Source: Fistulifera solaris
Taxonomy: Eukaryota; Bacillariophyta; Bacillariophyceae; Naviculales; Stauroneidaceae
Assembly (NCBI GenBank): GCA_030295235.1
Contig: AP026127.1
Coordinates: forward strand, 436,501-500,500
Reading direction: 5' to 3'
Length of the DNA: 64,000 nt
Positions 43,965 through 56,072 of this stretch are shown here, piece by piece. The notes below the pieces were generated by a model, which worked only from the letters and a program-made list of their open reading frames with translations, had not been told where the DNA came from and did not search any database. Each line of letters begins with the position of its first letter. The stretch's first letter is position 1. Both the position numbers and the translations under genes were made by a program.

Positions 43965-46468
43965 ATGTATATGAATCGTCTATCGTATCACCGGATGTCT
44001 TCGAATGGCAGTAATGCTAACGCGGACTCGACGGGACAAAAACATGGCTTGCCGATGATCGAGACATCATGCCTGCCGAAACGGAAAGAGCCATCTCCCA
44101 CATCGCCAGCGTCTCTATCGTCTCCGCGGGTCGGCGGTGATTTTCAAATGCTTTATACGACGGTTTCTGAACACCGTGATTCTGTTCGAAAAGCGAGAGC
44201 TGCACTGGCGTCGTCGCTCGACCGACTGGGCGAACATCATGTCCGACGAAAGGAATACGATGCTGCCATGGACGCCTTTACAGAGGCCTTGCACGAAAAA
44301 CGAAGCATTTACACCAATGCTGTTGCTGCCCTGAACCGAAACGCTGGAGTAGGCAACACCTTTTTCTCGAGCAGTTCCGACGATTCATCCCAGGTTCATG
44401 ACGAGGCGATCGATGAAATAATCATCACTCTTCGCAACATGGGAAATGTTCACTCCCTTCGTGGGGAACAAGACGAGGCTATGAGATACTACTCCGAGGT
44501 GACGAACTTGAGTGCGATTAAAACCACCAGCAACGTTGATGGTGACGACACTTCTACCTTATTCTCAGGTCTTGTTGGGGAAGAGGATAATTCTACATTG
44601 ATGAGCGAAATCAACGAAGATGTCAAAGCACTCGACGACATGTTCCGAAGCATTTCTTTCCGCAACAACGATAATACTTCCATGTGGAGGAGAGACAAGT
44701 CATTAAGCAAGTCATTAAGCAACAGTTCTCGCTCCAAAGAAGCTCCATTTCCCCCAAGTAGCAAGAGAAGGAAGAGTAACTTTGGGCAAGCAAATGTCCC
44801 AATGTGGACAGAAGGTGAACCATTTCGAAGATCTTCATCCGCAACGTTCGCTGGATCCACAAATCAAATCACAGAAGCTTTAGAAACGTTCAAATCAGTA
44901 CTGGATAACTTCTCCGGCGATTCTCTGGAGGTTTACAGGGAGAACTATAACTCATTGGCGTTGCGCACTGATCTGCTCGCCGAGAGTGCTAGTCGACCAG
45001 ATACCCCCTCGGACGGGAAAGGCGGTGCGCCTATTGATCTTCAACTACTCCTTGATATTTATCAACACATCCTAAAGGTACAGAAGGAGCAGCAAGCACT
45101 TGAATCTGCGTCTTGTCAGGAGACGAGTATGCAAATTGCATCCACCCTGATCCGAATGGGAAGCGTTTACTACAAACTTGGAAATCGATTAGAAGAACTC
45201 AGCATGTACAAGGAAGCCAAAGACGTTTACAGCCGAGCATTCGGTGAGAATCACGCATACGTTGCCGGGGCCAAGAAGAATATAGGAATGGTTCTTGCCG
45301 AGCGAGGGGAATACGAAGAAGCTATGGCGGAATTCGATGAAGCACGAAAGATTTACCTGGCTGCAAATGATGAAAGCGACTTGAGCAGGGATGTGGCAAG
45401 TGCAATTTCATGCATGGGAAATGTCAAAAATAGAACTGGAGACCTTGCCGAAGCATTGGCTCATTACATGGACGCCTTGAAGATTTACAAAGCACTGTGT
45501 GAAAAGGCTGACGACCCTGCTAATATCGAAAGCACTGAAAAATTTCATCTTCGGTGCTCGACGTGACGGCCACTCTCAAAGTCATAGGTATGGTACATGC
45601 CAAGCAGGGACAGTTGGACACCGCAACGACTTTTTTCACCGAAGCTATGGATCTTCTCCGCTCCTCCGGTATCGACGACACAGCAGCAGGGAGCGAAACC
45701 ATCGCCTCCCTCCTTACCCGCATTGCGAGTATTCACGTAAAGAAAGGGGATTTGACGGAAGCCATGGAGCACTATCGACAGGCTTATGAGTTGATTATTC
45801 AAGCGAAGGGCACAACGAATCATCAGGATGTTGCTGGAATTCTGCATTACATTGGAGGAATACTTCACAAACAATCGGACTATGACGAAGCAATGAATTG
45901 CTACCAAGAAGCCATTCGTATCTATCATTCCACACTGGGTCCAGGAAATCCAACTGTCGCCGGAACTTTGGTCATGGTTGGTAGCATCCATTACAAACGA
46001 CGAAACTTGGACAGTGCCATGATGTTTTACCGAGAAGCTTTACGGCTCAATCGCGATGCCTACGGGCTGCATCACCCCGATGTAGCCCCTATTTTGAAAA
46101 GCATTGGAACAATTCTTACCAAGACTGGAGATTTCCGGGGCGCCTACGAAGTCTTCCGTGACGTCTTGAGTATCAAATGCACGATCTATGGCACTTGTCA
46201 CCCCGAAGTGGCTAGCGCATACAAGAGCCTCGGCAATGTACACTACAAACTCGGCGAGCTCGCCGATGCCGAGCGTCAGTATCGTCACGCTCTTAGTATT
46301 TATCGCAGAGCCCGCGGCAACGAGCACCCGGATACAGTCGCAGCCCGAACTACGATCGAACACATTCGGTATTGGATGAAAGAAAAGGGGTTGCGACGAA
46401 GTAGTGAAGGCCGTCACACCCGAAATTCGTCACGAGCCCAGGCTCAGGATGATGAACGTAGTTGCTAA
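43965..46468 (+). CDS. Kinesin-light-chain-like TPR protein (one frameshift)
   Basis: The product is about 834 residues after adding one base to the A5 run at 45538-45542, joining IESTEK to a Ser-rich turn and VLDVTATLKVIG. In-frame ATGs at 43965, 43971 and 43995 are possible starts. Residues ~60-135 hold a first TPR pair; ~140-330 are Ser/Asp-rich and likely disordered. From ~340 to the end about ten TPR motifs of the 42-residue KLC type follow (NIGMVLAERGEYEEAMAEFD, KVIGMVHAKQGQLDTATTFF, SLGNVHYKLGELADAERQY), many with the AL-x-IY endings of KLC repeats. TPR arrays bind partner peptides; cargo binding by a kinesin cannot be inferred. Such KLC-like proteins are numerous in diatoms. Confidence 0.8.
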
Positions 46469-46825
46469 GCTAGACATCTAAAGCAAAAGCAATTCCGAAA
46501 GTTTTAGATCGTGGATTAGTGGATGTACAAAGAGCAGAACCGATTATATACCATTAACCCGCACAAATAGCTATATCATTTGATATTGGGCATCTTCTTC
46601 GTTTCGCTTAAAAGGAGCCTTATGCGTGTAATCATAGAGGCAAAATTCTCATCCACGGTGCGAGCGATGTTGCCATTTCGAAGGGAACCAGAAAGGGTGC
46701 GTTCGTCCACGATTTCAAAGGAGAAACACCTATGCAACTCTATCTAGGGCAGAATCACGATTTATTTTTGCGGTGAAGCATCTTGATTCTGATTTCTTGG
46801 CATGTCATCGACGATGCATTGCGTC
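46469..46825. other. Convergent intergenic region
   Basis: No gene or repeat is visible between the end of the TPR gene and the end of the small membrane protein gene. Confidence 0.4.
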
Positions 46826-47083
46826 TCATGAGAGGCGGGCTTTTTTCGAATAGAGGGACGCTCGTTTTGCGCATCTCCATGTAAACAGAGCATAACCCGA
46901 GTAGAAGAAAATTGCCGCGACAAGAACTATCAACATAATAATCATACTATTGGCGTACCAGGGATGCTGTTTGACATGATCCATGTTGCTATAATATTCG
47001 TCAACTTCATCCATCGGTCGCTGACCATAAGCATACGACCGTTCCACCAATTTGACTTTTGCAAAATCTCGTCCCGTCCACAT
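46826..47083 (-). CDS. Small single-span membrane protein
   Basis: An 85-residue frame with a clear transmembrane segment NSMIIMLIVLVAAIFFYSGY (~residues 45-65), a polar, acidic-leaning N-terminal half (MDEVDEYYSNMDHVKQHP) and a short basic tail (WRCAKRASLYSKK). The charge pattern predicts N-terminus outside/lumenal and C-terminus cytosolic. No family is recognised. The hydrophobic design and good Met context argue for a real gene, but the length is short. Confidence 0.5.
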   Translation of the reverse strand: MWTGRDFAKVKLVERSYAYGQRPMDEVDEYYSNMDHVKQHPWYANSMIIMLIVLVAAIFFYSGYALFTWRCAKRASLYSKKARLS

Positions 47084-47474
47084 CGTAGGCGCTTCTATTC
47101 GTTGTGAGGACTGGTTATTACGGCGGATTTGTCGGCTAATAGGTGTGCTTGTGCAATTATATTATTGAGAATGAATGAATTGAGATCGATCATGGTTGTG
47201 TGTTGTGTGCGATGCAAGAAAACGTTTGATGTTTCAAACATAGTAAGTAAAAACGCGAGCCGTGTATCCTTTAATCCGTTGATTTATTCGTGATCCGTGA
47301 TACCCTATTACTATATCATTTAGTGTTGTCACGCTGATGGAGGCAATTTTTGACGTCCGTCCATAACCCGTGATAGTCTTTTGTGGAAATATATGTACGG
47401 CAAAAACGAAACAAACAACAAGAAGCCGAGCAGTTTAGATTGCCTAGTCTACCTCATTCTCATTCATTTCAAGA
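47084..47474. other. Divergent intergenic region
   Basis: About 390 bp between the small membrane protein (minus) and SRP68 (plus); no recognised motif. Confidence 0.4.
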
Positions 47475-49192
47475 ATGGAGATGAACATTCGAATCTTCGC
47501 AACGTTAGAAGAGGCCCAATCGGGACATGGCATCCCCCATCGTGATTACGCGCAATACCATGCGTATTGCACCAAACGACTGGCCCGATTGCGACGTGTG
47601 AAGGACGTTCGAACGCATCTTTGCACAATCACCGCTATGTCGAAGGAGTCTCCGGACGACGTCACGCTTACTGCGCACGAAAATATTATCAAGACGAAGA
47701 ATGCAAAGAACCTGTGGTAATGCATGAAAATCTGTTGTGGGATATTTTCTTTCAAGCCGAACGCGCGTGGGCGCAAGCCTGTGAAATGGAAGCGTCATCA
47801 CAATCCATAAAGTCTCACGTGCAGCGCCGATTGAATAAAGCAGCAAAATGGGCCAGCCAGATCCCCGAACTAGCGAAAAGCCTACAATGCGACGAAACGA
47901 CCATTCGCGAAGCCGAGGCGTACGCGGCGTGGATGAAGGGCAATGCGAGTTTGAAACGCGAAAGCTATGTAGAGGCGTTTCGTTCGTATCGGTCGTCGCG
48001 TCAGCTTTTGCTCCAGTTGGTGAAGGAGCTTGGCAAGTCTGCAGAAGTTGACGATGCGGACCGCCAAAGGCTTACTTTAAGCGATATCTGGATGACGAGA
48101 GCGGAATCTGTCATCAAGCCACTCGAACGATATTGTCATTACGAGGCGCGTGACGACTTGGAGCCTTCGGATCTCATTGACGAGGATCAAATCAGCTCTA
48201 CAACGGGCTCGAAATCAGCTGGCGGAATAATGTTGAACTTTCGCAGTAAACAAATCGCCCTGGACGAATACAAAGATCTGGCAGTCATGTACTTGAAGAT
48301 GGAAGAATCGCTCAAGAACCTCAACATGACATCGCATCATGACGAAGACAGCTTTATGAAGCTCTTTTCCGATTTGGATGATGCTGTGAAATGGACACAT
48401 TCGGCACTGCATCGATACGAATCACTGCCGGATGGCCCGGCAGTCAGTGCTCGCCGTCAGGATCTTCAAGCGATCGCGGCGTTCTTTGAATACCAAAAAC
48501 TCTCTGTTTGGGGGCAACGACAAGAAAGAAGAGTGACCGATTTAGATAGTAGTGCGGATATTTTACATGTATATGATACGCTGTTGCAGAATGCGCAAGC
48601 CATGCTAAATTTGCTCGATTCGGGAAATGGGGACGACATGCAAGACGACGCACAATGGCTTGAGGCTCAAGCCCACGTAATTCGTATTCGAGCCTTCCGC
48701 TGTTACTATCTGGCCCGACTCTTTGAAAGTTCAAATAGCGCGGTTGAAGTCTACCCGAAAGATATGCTGGCTTTCATCCAGTATACCAAGAAACTGGCAA
48801 AACGCGCCGAAGAAGAAATTGCGGCTTGTGACATGGAAGATGTCGATTGCTATCTCAAAGATCTAGAAAAGCTACAGAAAAAGATTGAGATTGCCACCTG
48901 TCGCATGAAAGCAGTTGAATTCTTGGAGCGCACGTCGGGAGGAGAAATGAGTAAACAAACGAATCGCCCTTTATGGATGCGTCTTGACGAAATGGATTGC
49001 GGATCGATTTTAGTGGACAGTCCTCCGTTGCCGGTGCCAATTCCAGGCAAGCCTATATTCTACGATATAGCTTGGCAGTATATTGGAGGCGATTATCCAA
49101 CCGACGTCCTGGAAGCATACATCAAAGAGCATGACGAGGAAGGAAAGACGGAGAAGAAGACACGTAGTGGGTTCTTCGGCTGGTTTGGATAA
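47475..49192 (+). CDS. SRP68: Signal recognition particle subunit SRP68 (one frameshift)
   Basis: The product is 572 residues after adding one base to the T3 run at 47620-47622, joining VKDVRTHL to HNHRYVEGVSGRRHAY. The N-terminal SRP68 signature HGIPHRDYAQYHAYCTKR followed by RLARLRR is the RNA-binding segment that contacts SRP RNA. The middle is helical, TPR-like (DIFFQAERAWAQACEM, WMKGNASLKRESYVEAFRSY). The C-terminus has KPIFYDIAWQYI, the part that binds SRP72, and ends in a Gly/Phe-rich tail. SRP68 with SRP72 forms a cytoplasmic heterodimer needed for targeting nascent secretory proteins to the ER. It is slightly shorter than the animal protein. Confidence 0.9.
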
Positions 49193-49529
49193 TTGTGCAT
49201 TGGATTAATTCGTCAAGCACTGCAGCGCTTTTCACCACTAAAAGCATTCAAAACTAATGATATTTAAGTTGAAAATCCAGTATTTCCTTGATATCCTCGT
49301 ACCAGGCAGCGGACTAAGGACGATACGTGATACGTCATGCACTTTACTTATACAAGTATACACGAAGCAAAAAGCTAAGAGATGATAAGTCTACAGTCTC
49401 TAGACTAGCCTAGTCTAGAGTTTCCGCACAGTACAATTCCCGTCTTAGATACTCTGGGTCTTGGTTTCGCAGTGACAAGTAGCTACAGAAGCAGATCTAA
49501 AAACGTGAAACGATCAACGATGACCTGGG

Positions 49530-49990
49530 CTGAGGATATGTTGGTAACCAGCGAAAAACTTTTTTTTGGGTCTACAACCAGCGCTTTTTACTCCAAAATG
49601 GTGACCTTCGCACAAAATAAATTATAGATCAATAATTATAACAGCAATTGACGTCGTTCCTGATGAACTTTGTCAATCGACAGCTGATTAACATTTCTGA
49701 GCATTTGTAGAAAAGAATTCGAAGTATTCATTCAACTAGGAGCATTAGAACGTCAGAGGTAGCAAACTCGGAGCTGGCAGTTTAGATGCATGGATATCGT
49801 TGATGTGAGGCACTGTGCTGCTAAAAAATAAACATGCATCTTCTAATTAAACAATATTATGATGTTAAAGACGAACTAGGCATGTTATGTTTAATTTCGA
49901 TTTGTTATCTAGCCTAAGGTGCAAAGGTGTGAAAAAGTGCTGGTTATAGACCCATAAAAAAGTTTTTCGCTGGTTACCAACATATCCTCA
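49530..49990. mobile_element. 461-bp MITE-like element with ~80-bp terminal inverted repeats
   Basis: The left arm (49530-~49610) and right arm (~49911-49990) are inverted copies: TGAGGATATGTTGGTAACC, AGCGAAAAACTTTTTT, GGGTCTA-AACCAGC-CTTTTT occur in both. The first ~75 bases are nearly identical, then there is a small gap and a shared CTTyGCAC block. CCTGGG lies directly outside both ends (49524-49529 and 49991-49996), a likely 6-bp target-site duplication. The interior is AT-rich and non-coding. A non-autonomous DNA transposon fits best; the superfamily cannot be assigned. Confidence 0.75.
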
Positions 49991-50150
49991 CCTGGGATGC
50001 AAAAAAATCCTTCTTGCCCGAAAAGAAGAGGAGATTTCGACAACTAAAATATAATTTCGACGCTACAAAGAAATAAAAGTAGATCATGCTGTACGTCGAG
50101 AAACGGGATTTCTAAAGTTATCGCCTTACTTCTCTAGACATTCCTTCAAC

Positions 50151-50805
50151 TCAGGGAAGGAGGGGAACGCCCAATTGTTCATGGACCATGAGGGCGAGGA
50201 TGCCCATTTGAGCGGCACGGCCGTTGTTCAACTCGATGGCACGCTTCTTAAGCTTCTCTTCCTCACTCTGCAGGAATGGCATGTTAAAAGCATGTTCATT
50301 GCAAACACGGATCAAAACATTCAAATTTACTTACGAAGGTATCCCAACCGAAGTCAATGGCGTCGTTGCGGAAGTCACCAATGTGTTCACCAGTTCCGGT
50401 GATGTCCTTCATGACGGACGACTCGAGGACACCGATGAAGAAAAGGAGCTGGACAAGTCCACCGGCAGGGATGGCCTTGAAGGCAGCGAAACCGTTGGGG
50501 ATGTCAGTGAACTTGGTTCCCGAAAGGTCAATGCTTCCTGGAAGGCGGACACCGGCCTCCTGGACAAGGTATCCGACAACGGCAAGCATGGAGATACGGC
50601 CGTGCTTCAATTCAACGAATCGGAGGCGGTCGAACTTCTCTTGGTCGCCATCGGTGACAAGGCCGAGGGGATCGAAAAATCCGAGCGGGGGTTGAGCACC
50701 GAGCTCATCCTCGAAGGCGCGAAGAGCAGTGCTCTGGGCAGTCTTCTGGGCCGGGGCGAAAGCGGCGGCGGAGGCGATAAGGGAGGCAAGAATAGCGGTC
50801 TTCAT
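50151..50805 (-). CDS. Fucoxanthin-chlorophyll a/c-binding protein (Lhcf-type)
   Basis: Two exons (50805-50335, 50267-50151) with a 67-bp GT-AG intron encode 195 residues. The presequence MKTAILASLIASAAAFAPAQ has a signal peptide and the diatom AAAFAP cleavage motif for import into the four-membrane plastid. The mature part has three helices: helix 1 with chlorophyll ligands in RLRFVELKHGRISMLAV, a central helix GGLVQLLFFIGVLE, and helix 3 in exon 2 with RAIELNNGRAAQMGILAL. GFFDPLG near the mature N-terminus and HEQLGVPLLP at the end are typical of main-antenna FCPs. It harvests blue-green light in thylakoids. Expression is normally light-regulated; no motif was pinned down. Confidence 0.97.
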
Positions 50806-51150
50806 GTTGAAATTATTGACGGACGTATTTTGTGAACGTGCCTCGGAAGGCGGAAAAGATCTTGAGGAATTTGTTCACGTACGTGGTGGTACGAAATCCT
50901 CTCTGTACACTTTATTTGACAGTGCACGTTGAAGGTCGGTCCAGCGATCGGTGTGCCGGTTGAAGCTGCAAAGATACAGGGTGTCCCCTGCCCAATGCAA
51001 ACAACGCACGAAAATGTGTACTTGAGGACGTCACTCCGCGGTTAACTTGTTGTAGTCCGTCTTAGCTAGAAAAATAGGTAAAAAGAAGCACTATCATGCA
51101 TTGTTTAGTTGCTTTAGCCATGATGAGTAATTCTATCTAATTATCATTTA
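50806..51150. other. Intergenic region upstream of the FCP gene
   Basis: This 345-bp stretch must contain the FCP promoter. No motif can be named with confidence; the 3' end of the RRM gene lies at its far side. Confidence 0.4.
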
Positions 51151-53027
51151 TTAGAATATACCAGCCTGACGAGTCCACCACATGTTGGCGTCGTTCGGTG
51201 TCTTGAGCCACTGAATAGAGATATCCGCATCGTGGGAAATAGCATCCATGCTTTGTAGCTTTCGAAAGGAACTGTACGCTAGCTCAAAGCTGGGAAAGCG
51301 CACCTCACAACTACCCACTACCGCTCGATTGTTTTGTCCCGCATCGAGACACAATAGTAAACTGGGATGGAATTCATTGTTCAGCATGTATTCGGCGTCC
51401 ATAGTCGTGAAGCCTTCCGGCATATTTTCGAGATACAGACGACTCATGTCGGTGGCTCGAATGGATCGCACGGGGTGTCTGCGTATTATCATTCCAAACA
51501 CTCGCAGTGAATCCACCAAAGCTTTCTGACTGCCGTTCTCATCCACGAATGTCACTTGTCCGTACACGGGAGATCGGGGACGTCGCCAATTACGGAAGCT
51601 GCCTTTGTTGCTTTCCAGTTGTTTCTTGCGCAGCTCCTGAGCTTTAGAGGCACTGAGAGGACCGGGGTCTAAATCGGGTCTTTGATTGTATATTTGGATC
51701 TCTTCGACATCACCACAGCGCGCGTAAAGTTCATGTAGCTCATCTACGGTGATATCGATGGGCAAGTTGTCGAGAAACACGGTGCGTCGTGCCAGTTCCG
51801 ATATATCATCGAACAAAATTGATGTGTCTTCTTCCAACACGACTGCTTCAAACGTAGCGTGGCGGGGTTTTCGAAAACGACGATCGACTTTTGTGGTGCT
51901 GGATAATAGATCAGGAGTTGTTGTAGAACTTTCTATCTCTTTTGTCACGCCCAGTGCTTCTTCCTCATCGTCATCTAAAGGTGTGGAATCGCTTAATAGG
52001 GCCTCCGGATGACGTGCTACAGAATCGAGCAAGTCGTCCTGTAACGACATGAGCGAATCGACAAATTCCAGTTTGTATGCGTCCCAGGTCTCTTGAGATT
52101 TTTTAACCACTTCGTCTCGATCCACAACATTATAGTTCAGTCCTTCATTTAAATAAAAGAAATCAGCCACTTCCGCAGCAATGATATGATAATGCGTCGG
52201 TGCTCGTCGTTCAATACTTCTTCCCACCGTTTTCAGTGCCGACGGTGCGTCTCCCACAAAGTCCGCAAAAGACTGACTATGGCCTGATACAATCGCGGGG
52301 GTAACTGATCTCCCAAAAACTTGACGAGTCGCTGTGCCTCGCGTTTCTTCTGGGATTCTGATTTCGGGGTGTGTCTGTCCTGTCGCGCTTGCATTAGTTG
52401 TTGATGATTCCCTCGCGACAAGCCCGAGATTTCTTTCGCGTCCATCAAATTCCAAGTCAATCCAAAGGAACGTTCCCGCGCTGCCATCATGATTTCCACG
52501 TCTTCCGCACTGACACTTTTTTGCGACGTACTCCGATCGACCGTCATGTCACCGAGCAGCAGAAATTGCACAATCGCTCGTCGTAAATGAGCCAATCGCG
52601 ACGAATCGTCTTGTAGAATTGTTTGAAATTCCACAATCAGCGGTTCCTTGGCATCCGTTGCACGCAATCGTTCTAGTTCACCTTGTATTTTGGGAATGGG
52701 AAATCGTGCGGCTAATTTTTGAAACATGGCTTCCAACGATCGGCGATTCTTCTTTTCAATCATCCAGGATCCTTTCTTTTGTTCGAGCAATTGCGCCACC
52801 TTTGCTTTATTCTTTTGTTGCTGTTGTTTCCTTCTCTGTTTTAATCGAGCCAATCGTTTGGTGGCATTCTTGGGACCTTTGTGCTCGACATCGTTGGTAA
52901 AATGTTCGGATAAAGTCTCGGCAGAAAAGAATCGAGGCGATAAATGCGCATGCTGCCGCGGACGCACCAGATTCCTGGTTGCTAATGGGGTGCATTTGCT
53001 GCCTAGTATTCGAACATAACGATGCAT
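51151..53027 (-). CDS. RRM protein with mitochondrial presequence (one frameshift)
   Basis: The product is 625 residues after adding one base to the A4 run at 52267-52270, which joins LYQAIVSLF to ADFVGDAPSALK. The first ~36 residues have Arg, His and Ser and no acid until FFSAETLSE, a classical mitochondrial presequence. A basic, Gln/Lys-rich helix follows (RLARLKQRRKQQQQKNK). An RRM lies at ~residues 405-510: RNP2-like RTVFLDNLPIDI and RNP1-like YGQVTFVDENG. A second, weaker RRM-like fold may follow (SRLYLENMPEGFT...CEVRFPSFELA). A role in mitochondrial RNA metabolism is inferred from targeting plus RRM; no orthologue is recognised. Confidence 0.7.
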
Positions 53028-53329
53028 ATTATTGATATTTTAAATAATGTTCAAAGAGGGACACCATCGTCCTCTTGATTGTGCGATCGAAGAAAACGTT
53101 CGTGGTGGCGGGAGTATTTTCGTGGTGATGACGGAACAAGAAACAAAATCATAATGTAGTATGCGTTAATTTGTGGGTAAAACCGGTACGAGCAACTATT
53201 TATTAGGGAGTAAAACAGAGTACGGAATGCTGTCTAACGTCTAAGCTAACAATAAATCACTTTCAGCAAAAGATCGTGAGCGCTCCATTTGCCATTGTTG
53301 CAATGAAGTATCGGCGCTTGTCTACACGC

Positions 53330-54050
53330 CTTGATGGTTCAAAGTCGAAAAGCCTGCGAAACGCTGTTTGCCGTTTTTACTCTCACCTTATCCATGACTG
53401 CACTTCAGTCACGCATAATTATTTTCTCGGGCGACAATGCTGCCAATTTAAGCTTTGTCTATCGTCGTTGCTATGAAGTACGGAGTAACCTTTAGAAGTG
53501 TTTCATTACAAGTAGTGATATTTGTACGTCAAAAAGCCTTGCGAAACGTTTACCTGCCGTATTTTACTATCGTTTAGAGTGTCGTCCGTTTTCGTCAGCG
53601 ACTGAACTTCAGTCATGAATCATTATTCTTTCGAGCGATAACGCTGCCTACATTCGCTCGTTCAGCAAACATATTAAGCTTTATCTATCGTCTTGGCTGT
53701 GAAATAACCTTTAGAAGTGTTTCATTACAAGTAGTGATATTTGTACGTCAAAAAGTCTTGCGAAACGTTTGCCTGCCGTGATTTTACTATCGTTTAGAGT
53801 GTTGTCCGTTTTCGTCGCGACTGAACTTCAGTCATGAATCAATATTCTTTCGAGCGATAACGCTGCCTACACTAGCTCGTTCAGCCAATATCTTAAGCTT
53901 TATCTATCGTCGTTGCTATGAAATAACCTTAGAAGTGTTTCATTACAAGTAGTGATTTTTGTACGTCAAAAGCCTTGCGAAACGCTTGCCTGCCGTATTT
54001 TACTATCGTTCAAAGTGTTGTCCGTTTTGGCCACGACTGCTTTTTTTTAT
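53330..54050 (+). repeat. Tandem array, four units, carrying the shared core
   Basis: Core starts fall near 53374, 53562, 53782 and 53998 (spacing 188-220 bp). Units share AGAAGTGTTTCATTACAAG and GTCAAAAAGCCTTGCGAAACG upstream, then the core (ATTTTACTATCG, GTTGTCCGTTTT, GCGACTGAACTTCAGTCATG) and TTCTTTCGAGCGATAACGCTG downstream. The last unit breaks off inside the hairpin, ~170 bp before the uL1m start codon, so the array abuts that promoter. Confidence 0.9.
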
Positions 54051-54219
54051 AACTTTAGTCACACACGCGGTCCGTGCTACGTACGTCCATTTTTCGTGGC
54101 TCAAATTTTTGACAGCGACAGTTTGTTGCAACGCAATAAAAAACCGCCATCATTTACAACCTATCTTTTGTTATCGACAAAGGTTTGCAAACATTACTTT
54201 TTTCTTTTCTCCAACCAGG

Positions 54220-55147
54220 ATGCTATCGAATCACTTTCTACGCCACGCTTCGGCGTGCTGCCGTGTCACCACACAGCACATGCTTTATCATTCGCGCGCG
54301 CATCCCAAACCCATTCCGGAAATTGCCGTTACAGATGCCCTGTCTTCGTTATTAAAAGATGTGAACGGACGAAAACGTTTGCGTTCTCGACGATTCAAAC
54401 GTCGAGGAGTCGAAACTACTGTGGAACATCCCGATGAGACGATTGAATTGGCCGTCAATTTGAATTTAGATCCCCGCAAACCGGGTCAAGCGTTGCGTGG
54501 CAGCATTTCCCTGCCCAACGGCACGGGAAAGAAACAAATGGATTGTTTGGTATTTACGTCCGATCCGGCACTCCAAGAAGCGGCCCTACAGGCGGGTGCG
54601 AAATATGCCGGAGGAGAAGGTTTGGCCGACGAAGTTGTCGCGGGCCGCGTCGCGGTCGACACCATTCAACGTTCGTTGGCGACGGCCGAGATTTTGCCCA
54701 TCATTTCCAAAAAAAGTCGCACGATTGTTAGGTCCCCGGGGTCTGATGCCCAACGCGAAAGAAGGTACGCTGCTACAGGGCAGTGCCGAATTGTTGGAAG
54801 CCCTCGAAACGCAATTGGCGGGCAAACAAGTGCCGTACCGGACCGAGAAAGAAGGCATCGTGCATGTCCCCGTCGGTAAGGGTTCGTTTGGGAAAGCCAA
54901 ATTATTGGAGAATATCGGTCAAGTCATGAAGACCATCTTTGATGTGAAACCGGAAAATTACGGCAAGGGAAAGAAAAAGAAAACGACGGGCAAAGGAACC
55001 AAATATTTGTTGCGAGCTAGTGTCTCCAGTACACAAGGAAAAGGGGTTCGTCTCGATCTGCGTACCGTCGATCCCAATAGCACCTTCTTTCTCACTTCTC
55101 CGGAAGAAGTAGCAAAAGCAGCATTGGTGCCGGACGCGCAGGGATGA
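54220..55147 (+). CDS. Mitochondrial ribosomal protein uL1m (one frameshift)
   Basis: The product is 308 residues from the ATG at 54220 after removing one base from the A7 run at 54709-54715. The downstream partial copies have A6 there and are in frame, which supports the correction directly. A basic presequence (MLSNHFLRHASACCRV) suggests mitochondrial import. The L1 fold shows AVNLNLDPRKPGQALRGSIS, DCLVFTSDP, and the RNA-binding signature LLGPRGLMPNAKEGTL. L1 forms the mobile stalk near the ribosomal E site. Its 3' part is the left half of the 696-bp tandemly repeated unit that starts at 54681. The array of core repeats ends just upstream. Confidence 0.9.
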
Positions 55148-55296
55148 AGAAATAGATGCGCTTATCAAATTAATGATAGAAATTTCGTCTTAACTTGTAC
55201 GAAATAAATCATTTTATAATACAATTGTAGGGCGTTTATTGACGTAAGATGGATGCACTGTTATTCGGTTGGAGGTCTATCTACTACTTGATTGTC

Positions 55297-55376
55297 TCAT
55301 TCCACCGTAGCAGTGTTTTCCGCATTCATAAACTTTTGCACTAGACTCTCCGAGAAGTTCCAAAGATCCTCTTGCA
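55297..55376 (-). pseudogene. 3' fragment of the SDR gene (unit 1)
   Basis: The last 80 bp of the SDR coding region including its stop, created by the triplication. It is promoterless and far too short to function. Confidence 0.9.
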
Positions 55377-55843
55377 GACGGCCGAGATTTTGCCCATCAT
55401 TTCCAAAAAAGTCGCACGATTGTTAGGTCCCCGGGGTCTGATGCCCAACGCGAAAGAAGGTACGCTGCTACAGGGCAGTGCCGAATTGTTGGAAGCCCTC
55501 GAAACGCAATTGGCGGGCAAACAAGTGCCGTACCGGACCGAGAAAGAAGGCATCGTGCATGTCCCCGTCGGTAAGGGTTCGTTTGGGAAAGCCAAATTAT
55601 TGGAGAATATCGGTCAAGTCATGAAGACCATCTTTGATGTGAAACCGGAAAATTACGGCAAGGGAAAGAAAAAAGAAAACGACGGGCAAAGGAACCAAAT
55701 ATTTGTTGCGAGCTAGTGTCTCCAGTACACAAGGAAAAGGGGTTCGTCTCGATCTGCGTACCGTCGATCCCAATAGCACCTTCTTTCTCACTTCTCCGGA
55801 AGAAGTAGCAAAAGCAGCATTGGTGCCGGACGCGCAGGGATGA
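55377..55843 (+). pseudogene. 3' fragment of uL1m (unit 2)
   Basis: It starts within codons for TAEILPIISKK and runs to the uL1m stop. It lacks start codon, presequence and the first ~150 residues. The A6 at 55669-55674 shifts the frame relative to unit 1. Confidence 0.9.
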
Positions 55844-55992
55844 AGAAATAGATGCGCTTATCAAATTAATGATAGAAATTTCGTCTTAACTTGTACGAAA
55901 TAAATCATTTTATAATACAATTGTAGGGCGTTTATTGACGTAAGATGGATGCACTGTTATTCGGTTGGAGGTCTATCTACTACTTGATTGTC

Positions 55993-56072
55993 TCATTCCA
56001 CCGTAGCAGTGTTTTCCGCATTCATAAACTTTTGCACTAGACTCTCCGAGAAGTTCCAAAGATCCTCTTGCA
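55993..56072 (-). pseudogene. 3' fragment of the SDR gene (unit 2)
   Basis: A second 80-bp copy of the SDR 3' end, identical to that in unit 1. Confidence 0.9.

Noticed and set aside
53959-54219. N-terminal extension of uL1m into the repeat array
   Set aside because: The frame is open upstream, but the sequence is repeat-derived; the ATG at 54220 starts a good presequence and is the likelier start.
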